Shown here: one piece after another, positions 61,466-64,000 of the stretch | Layout of the letters: each line of letters starts with the position of its first letter | Position numbering within the stretch: the stretch's first letter is position 1 | From: DASSUC01 sp035649895 | GTDB lineage: Bacteria; Actinomycetota; Actinomycetes; Mycobacteriales; Micromonosporaceae | NCBI GenBank assembly: GCA_035649895.1 | Contig: DASRIS010000181.1 | Coordinates: forward strand, 1 to 64,000 | Reading direction: 5' to 3' | DNA length: 64,000 bases | Program-made: the position numbers and the translations under genes | Notes under the pieces: model-generated | Database searches by the model: none | What the model was told of the DNA's origin: nothing | Seen by the model: the letters and a program-made list of their open reading frames with translations, nothing else

Positions 61466-63450
61466 GCGCCACCCGCCGCCGTTCGCACTCCACCCGCCGG
61501 CAGCCGCCCGCCATCCACCGCGGATCCGCCTGCTGCGGGCTCTTTCGCCGCAGACCCATCCACCGTGGGCTCCGGCACGCCGTAGATGTCCACAGTAGAC
61601 TCATCTAGCTCAGGCCTGTCCTCGGTGGGCCGGCTGCCAAGCACGTTGCCGGTCCACCGCCGGGCACCGGTGCCGGCGAGGAAGGCGACCACTCCGGCGA
61701 GCTCCGCGCCGGCGTGGGCCGTGCCGGTGGCGGCGGCCCAGGGGTCGGCGTCGAGGACCACCCCGTTGACGCTCACCTCGTACCCGGCCGCCACGCTGGC
61801 GAGCTCGTCCACCGCCGCCCGCGGGTCCTCCCACGCGGCCAGCACGACCGTCCCACCCAGTCCCTGGCGTGCGAACACCGGTAGTGCCGCCCGCGCCAGG
61901 GCGGTGCCGGCACCGGCGGTGACCTGCACCAGGACATCGAACCCGCCGTACGCCAGGACCGCGGCCTCGACCGTCGCCGCCGGGTCGGCCGGGTCGGCGG
62001 CCAGCGCCACCGCCCGCCCTTCGCCGTAGCCCGCCACGATCGCCGCCGCGGCCTGCGCCGTGTCCCGGTGCGGGCCGGCCAGCGCGACGTGCGCGTCGAG
62101 CGCGGCCAGCCGGCGCGCCAGCTCGGCCGGGACGGGCCCGGCACCGGCGACCAGCACGATGGTGCCGGCCAGCGCGCCCAGCGGCGGGCGCAGCTGTGGC
62201 TTGAGGCGCATCAGCGGCCAGTACTCGTCGGCGAAGCCCTGCGCCTCGGTCAGCGTCACGTAGCCGCCGGCCGCCTCGGCCACCCGTACCACGGCCATGG
62301 TCTGTCCGAAGTGGTCGGTCGACAGGCGGGCCTTGGCCGCCTCCGAGCCGGCGCCCACCACGCCGATGCCGGGCAGCACCACCACCCGCGGCGCGTCGCC
62401 GCGGGGCGGCATCGTGGTGTCGGTGGTGGCGTGCCGGTCGTAGTAGTCCTGCTGCCAGCGTCGGTGTCCGGCGATGGCCTCGTCCATGACCGCCACCGGG
62501 TTGTCCACGCCGGCCAGGCCGGCGGCCACGACCAGCGGCCGGTAACCCACGGTGACCAGATGGTCCGGGCAGGCCGGGCCGCGCAGGCTCGCCTGTGGAC
62601 CAAGCCGTGAGCAGCTGAAACCCACCGCGTCGGCGCTGCGGTCGACCCGTAGCACGCCGTACCCGTCGGGGGCCGTGACCCCGCGGACCACCGGCAGCAC
62701 CGTGGTGAGCAGGCGGTCCGCGACCTCGGCCGGGACTTCAGCGGTGACCGGCCCGCCGAGGTCCATCGGCTGCCGCACCCGGGCGGCGAGCGCCTCGGTG
62801 GCCCGGCGCACCGCCTCGTGCGAGTTGCGGTAGCACTGCTCTGCGGTGTCTGCCCAGGTGAGCAGCCCGTGGTTGGCCATCAGCACGAACCGGCAGCGCG
62901 GCTGCGCGGCGATCCGGTCACCCAGCTCCCGGGCCACGTCCACATCGAACTGGCGGTAGTCGAACCAGATCGCCTCCGCGCCGAAGGCCTCATCGGCCAG
63001 CTCACGACCGTCCGGAATGGAGGTCAGCGCGATCACCGCGTCCGGGTGGGTGTGGTCCACATGCGCCGCGTCGATGAACGCGTGGGTGAGCGTCTCGATG
63101 CCGGGCCGCGGCTGCTCGCCGCGCAGCCCGCAGGAGACCAGGTACGCCACCATCGCGGCCTCGTCGACCGGCCCGGCCCGCCACAGTGCCCGCAGGTCGT
63201 CCAGGCGCAGCACCGGGAACTGCGCACTGTCGCAGGTCGCGCCGTCGCAGCCCCAGGCGCTCATCCACATGACACGGACCTGCCGTCCCAGGTGGTCGGT
63301 TGCGACGCCCTTGCCGGAGAAGTTGCCGCCGCCCTCCCGCACCAGGGCGGGGTCCGCGCCGACCAGCCGCGCGCGGTAGACCACCTCGTCAGGACCGGAG
63401 AGCTCCTTGGCGACCGACGGGTCCCACCCGTCAACCGGTTCGACGAACAT
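61459..63450 (-). CDS. class II aldolase/SDR fusion (RhaE-like)
   Basis: A 663-residue protein. Residues 1-~400 are a class II aldolase of the rhamnulose-1-phosphate aldolase/RhaE type: VREGGGNFSGKG, zinc ligands in AHVDHTHPDAV and MANHGLLTWAD. From ~430 to 620 is a Rossmann SDR-like domain (TIVLVAGAGPVPAELARRLA), but the SDR catalytic Tyr-x3-Lys is not visible, so the dehydrogenase half may be inactive. The tail is a VDGSAAKEPAAGGSAVDGG repeat. ATG 63450 follows GGGGGG. It is the first gene of the minus-strand operon and divergent from an FGGY kinase, a pairing known from deoxy-sugar catabolism. Confidence 0.82.
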   Translation of the reverse strand: MFVEPVDGWDPSVAKELSGPDEVVYRARLVGADPALVREGGGNFSGKGVATDHLGRQVRVMWMSAWGCDGATCDSAQFPVLRLDDLRALWRAGPVDEAAMVAYLVSCGLRGEQPRPGIETLTHAFIDAAHVDHTHPDAVIALTSIPDGRELADEAFGAEAIWFDYRQFDVDVARELGDRIAAQPRCRFVLMANHGLLTWADTAEQCYRNSHEAVRRATEALAARVRQPMDLGGPVTAEVPAEVADRLLTTVLPVVRGVTAPDGYGVLRVDRSADAVGFSCSRLGPQASLRGPACPDHLVTVGYRPLVVAAGLAGVDNPVAVMDEAIAGHRRWQQDYYDRHATTDTTMPPRGDAPRVVVLPGIGVVGAGSEAAKARLSTDHFGQTMAVVRVAEAAGGYVTLTEAQGFADEYWPLMRLKPQLRPPLGALAGTIVLVAGAGPVPAELARRLAALDAHVALAGPHRDTAQAAAAIVAGYGEGRAVALAADPADPAATVEAAVLAYGGFDVLVQVTAGAGTALARAALPVFARQGLGGTVVLAAWEDPRAAVDELASVAAGYEVSVNGVVLDADPWAAATGTAHAGAELAGVVAFLAGTGARRWTGNVLGSRPTEDRPELDESTVDIYGVPEPTVDGSAAKEPAAGGSAVDGGRLPAGGVRTAAGGAW

Positions 63451-63593
63451 GCGGTAGCCCCCCACGCCGTACCTCGCCGGACCCACACAGCAGACGGCAA
63501 AGAGCGCCACCACCGGGTACGCGGAGGGCGTCCAGCGAGTGGCACCATTCGCCGTCGGCCACCGACCTTAGAACACCCGTCAGGGAGCGTCTA

Positions 63594-63608
63594 GTTGTCC
63601 GGGACAAC
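63594..63608. promoter_or_regulatory. palindromic operator candidate in the divergent spacer
   Basis: GTTGTCC-G-GGACAAC is a perfect 7-bp inverted repeat. A related imperfect site, GTTGAACATGGACAAC, lies 21-36 bp before the kinase ATG (about 63711-63726). Two similar sites flanking a 290-bp divergent promoter region suggest one regulator for both the aldolase operon and the kinase. Confidence 0.5.
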
Positions 63609-63740
63609 GCCCTGGCAGGGCCAGCCGCCGGTGGTCGTGTGGCGCGGGTGGCAGGCATCGGCTAGCCTGCGGAGGCTTCGAGGCCAGCAACGGTGACATC
63701 TCACCGGATTGTTGAACATGGACAACGACGGGGCGACGGC

Positions 63741-64000
63741 ATGGTCGGGCTGGACGGCGGGGACCGGTACGTGCTCGGTGTCGACACCGGGCTGACGGTC
63801 ACCAAAGCCGTCGTCTTCGACGCCCGGGGGCAGGCCGCGGGCCAGGGCAGCACCCGCTCCGACCACTACTCCCCGCGGGCCCGCTGGGTGGAGAAGGACC
63901 CCGAGGCCGAGTGGGAGGCCGCGGTGTCCGCGATCGCGACCGCGGTCGCCCGGTCCGGGGTGGCGCCCACCCGCATCGCCGCGGTCGGCGTGACCGGCCA
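63741..64000 (+). CDS. FGGY-family carbohydrate kinase, N-terminus only
   Basis: The first 86 codons of a xylulokinase-like sugar kinase that runs off the right edge. YVLGVDTGLTVTKAVVFDAR is the FGGY phosphate-1 loop and WVEKDPEAEWEAAVSAIA the following conserved block. It would phosphorylate a pentose, ketose or deoxyketose with ATP. The start at ATG 63741 is likely but not certain; GTG 63771 is possible. It is divergent from the aldolase gene. Confidence 0.83.
   Translation, partial: MVGLDGGDRYVLGVDTGLTVTKAVVFDARGQAAGQGSTRSDHYSPRARWVEKDPEAEWEAAVSAIATAVARSGVAPTRIAAVGVTG

Noticed and set aside
63718..63720. Upstream ATG for the FGGY kinase
   Set aside because: It is out of frame with the kinase reading frame.

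Overview
This window is chromosomal DNA of a high-GC actinobacterium, most likely a Micromonosporaceae member (Micromonospora-like). The evidence is the strong G/C bias at third codon positions, a mycothiol S-conjugate amidase (mycothiol is an actinobacterial thiol), many GTG starts, many candidate leaderless genes with a TANNNT box 5-8 nt before the start codon, and gene order resembling other actinobacteria. No rRNA, complete tRNA, CRISPR array or transposase was seen.

Region 1 (1-18.3 kb): the start of a DUF222/HNH protein, a GT4 glycosyltransferase, a TIGR03089 protein convergent with acetoacetyl-CoA synthetase, a DUF1707 protein, two paralogous membrane proteins, acyl-CoA dehydrogenase, UDP-glucose dehydrogenase with a strong terminator, a 1660-residue SCO7613-type membrane protein, purE-purK, and a membrane-anchored receiver-like protein.

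Region 2 (18.3-44.1 kb): a conserved block recalling the M. tuberculosis Rv1072-Rv1084 neighbourhood. It holds a DUF255 thioredoxin-like protein, a small membrane protein, mca, DUF4307, greA, metB, cbs, two SGNH hydrolases, thiolase and a Bax-inhibitor protein. Genes inserted in this block include a GGDEF-EAL protein, threonine dehydratase, an amidase, a HIT protein, msrA, an HtrA-like protease, DUF1232 and PPOX proteins. An accessory islet at 31.1-34.8 kb carries an orphan DNA methyltransferase, a small GntR regulator with a nearby palindrome, a secreted 103-residue protein, a Uma2 remnant and a tRNA T-arm-like sequence.

Region 3 (44.1-64 kb): a long tightly packed minus-strand operon. In transcription order it encodes a class II aldolase/SDR fusion, a DUF4915-like propeller plus thiamine-diphosphate enzyme fusion, a HAD phosphatase, a TreT-like glycosyltransferase, an aldo/keto reductase, a GH13 glucosidase, an amino-acid-kinase-fold kinase, an NDK-like protein, a nucleotidyltransferase-like protein, an unknown protein, an SRPBCC protein, an MFS exporter, glucose-6-phosphate isomerase and an acyl-CoA dehydrogenase-like flavoprotein. 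A sugar kinase of the FGGY family starts divergently at the right edge. Several genes overlap by 4-8 nt. The set looks like a carbohydrate-derived biosynthetic or specialised metabolic locus that I cannot match to a known pathway; it is the best candidate for something undescribed.

A recurring theme is short tandem repeats with 15-50 bp units. They occur between genes and in frame inside genes, where they encode Gly-, Ala/Asp- or Pro-rich inserts and tails. A second dispersed element, a palindrome of about 65-70 bp, is present in at least two related copies.
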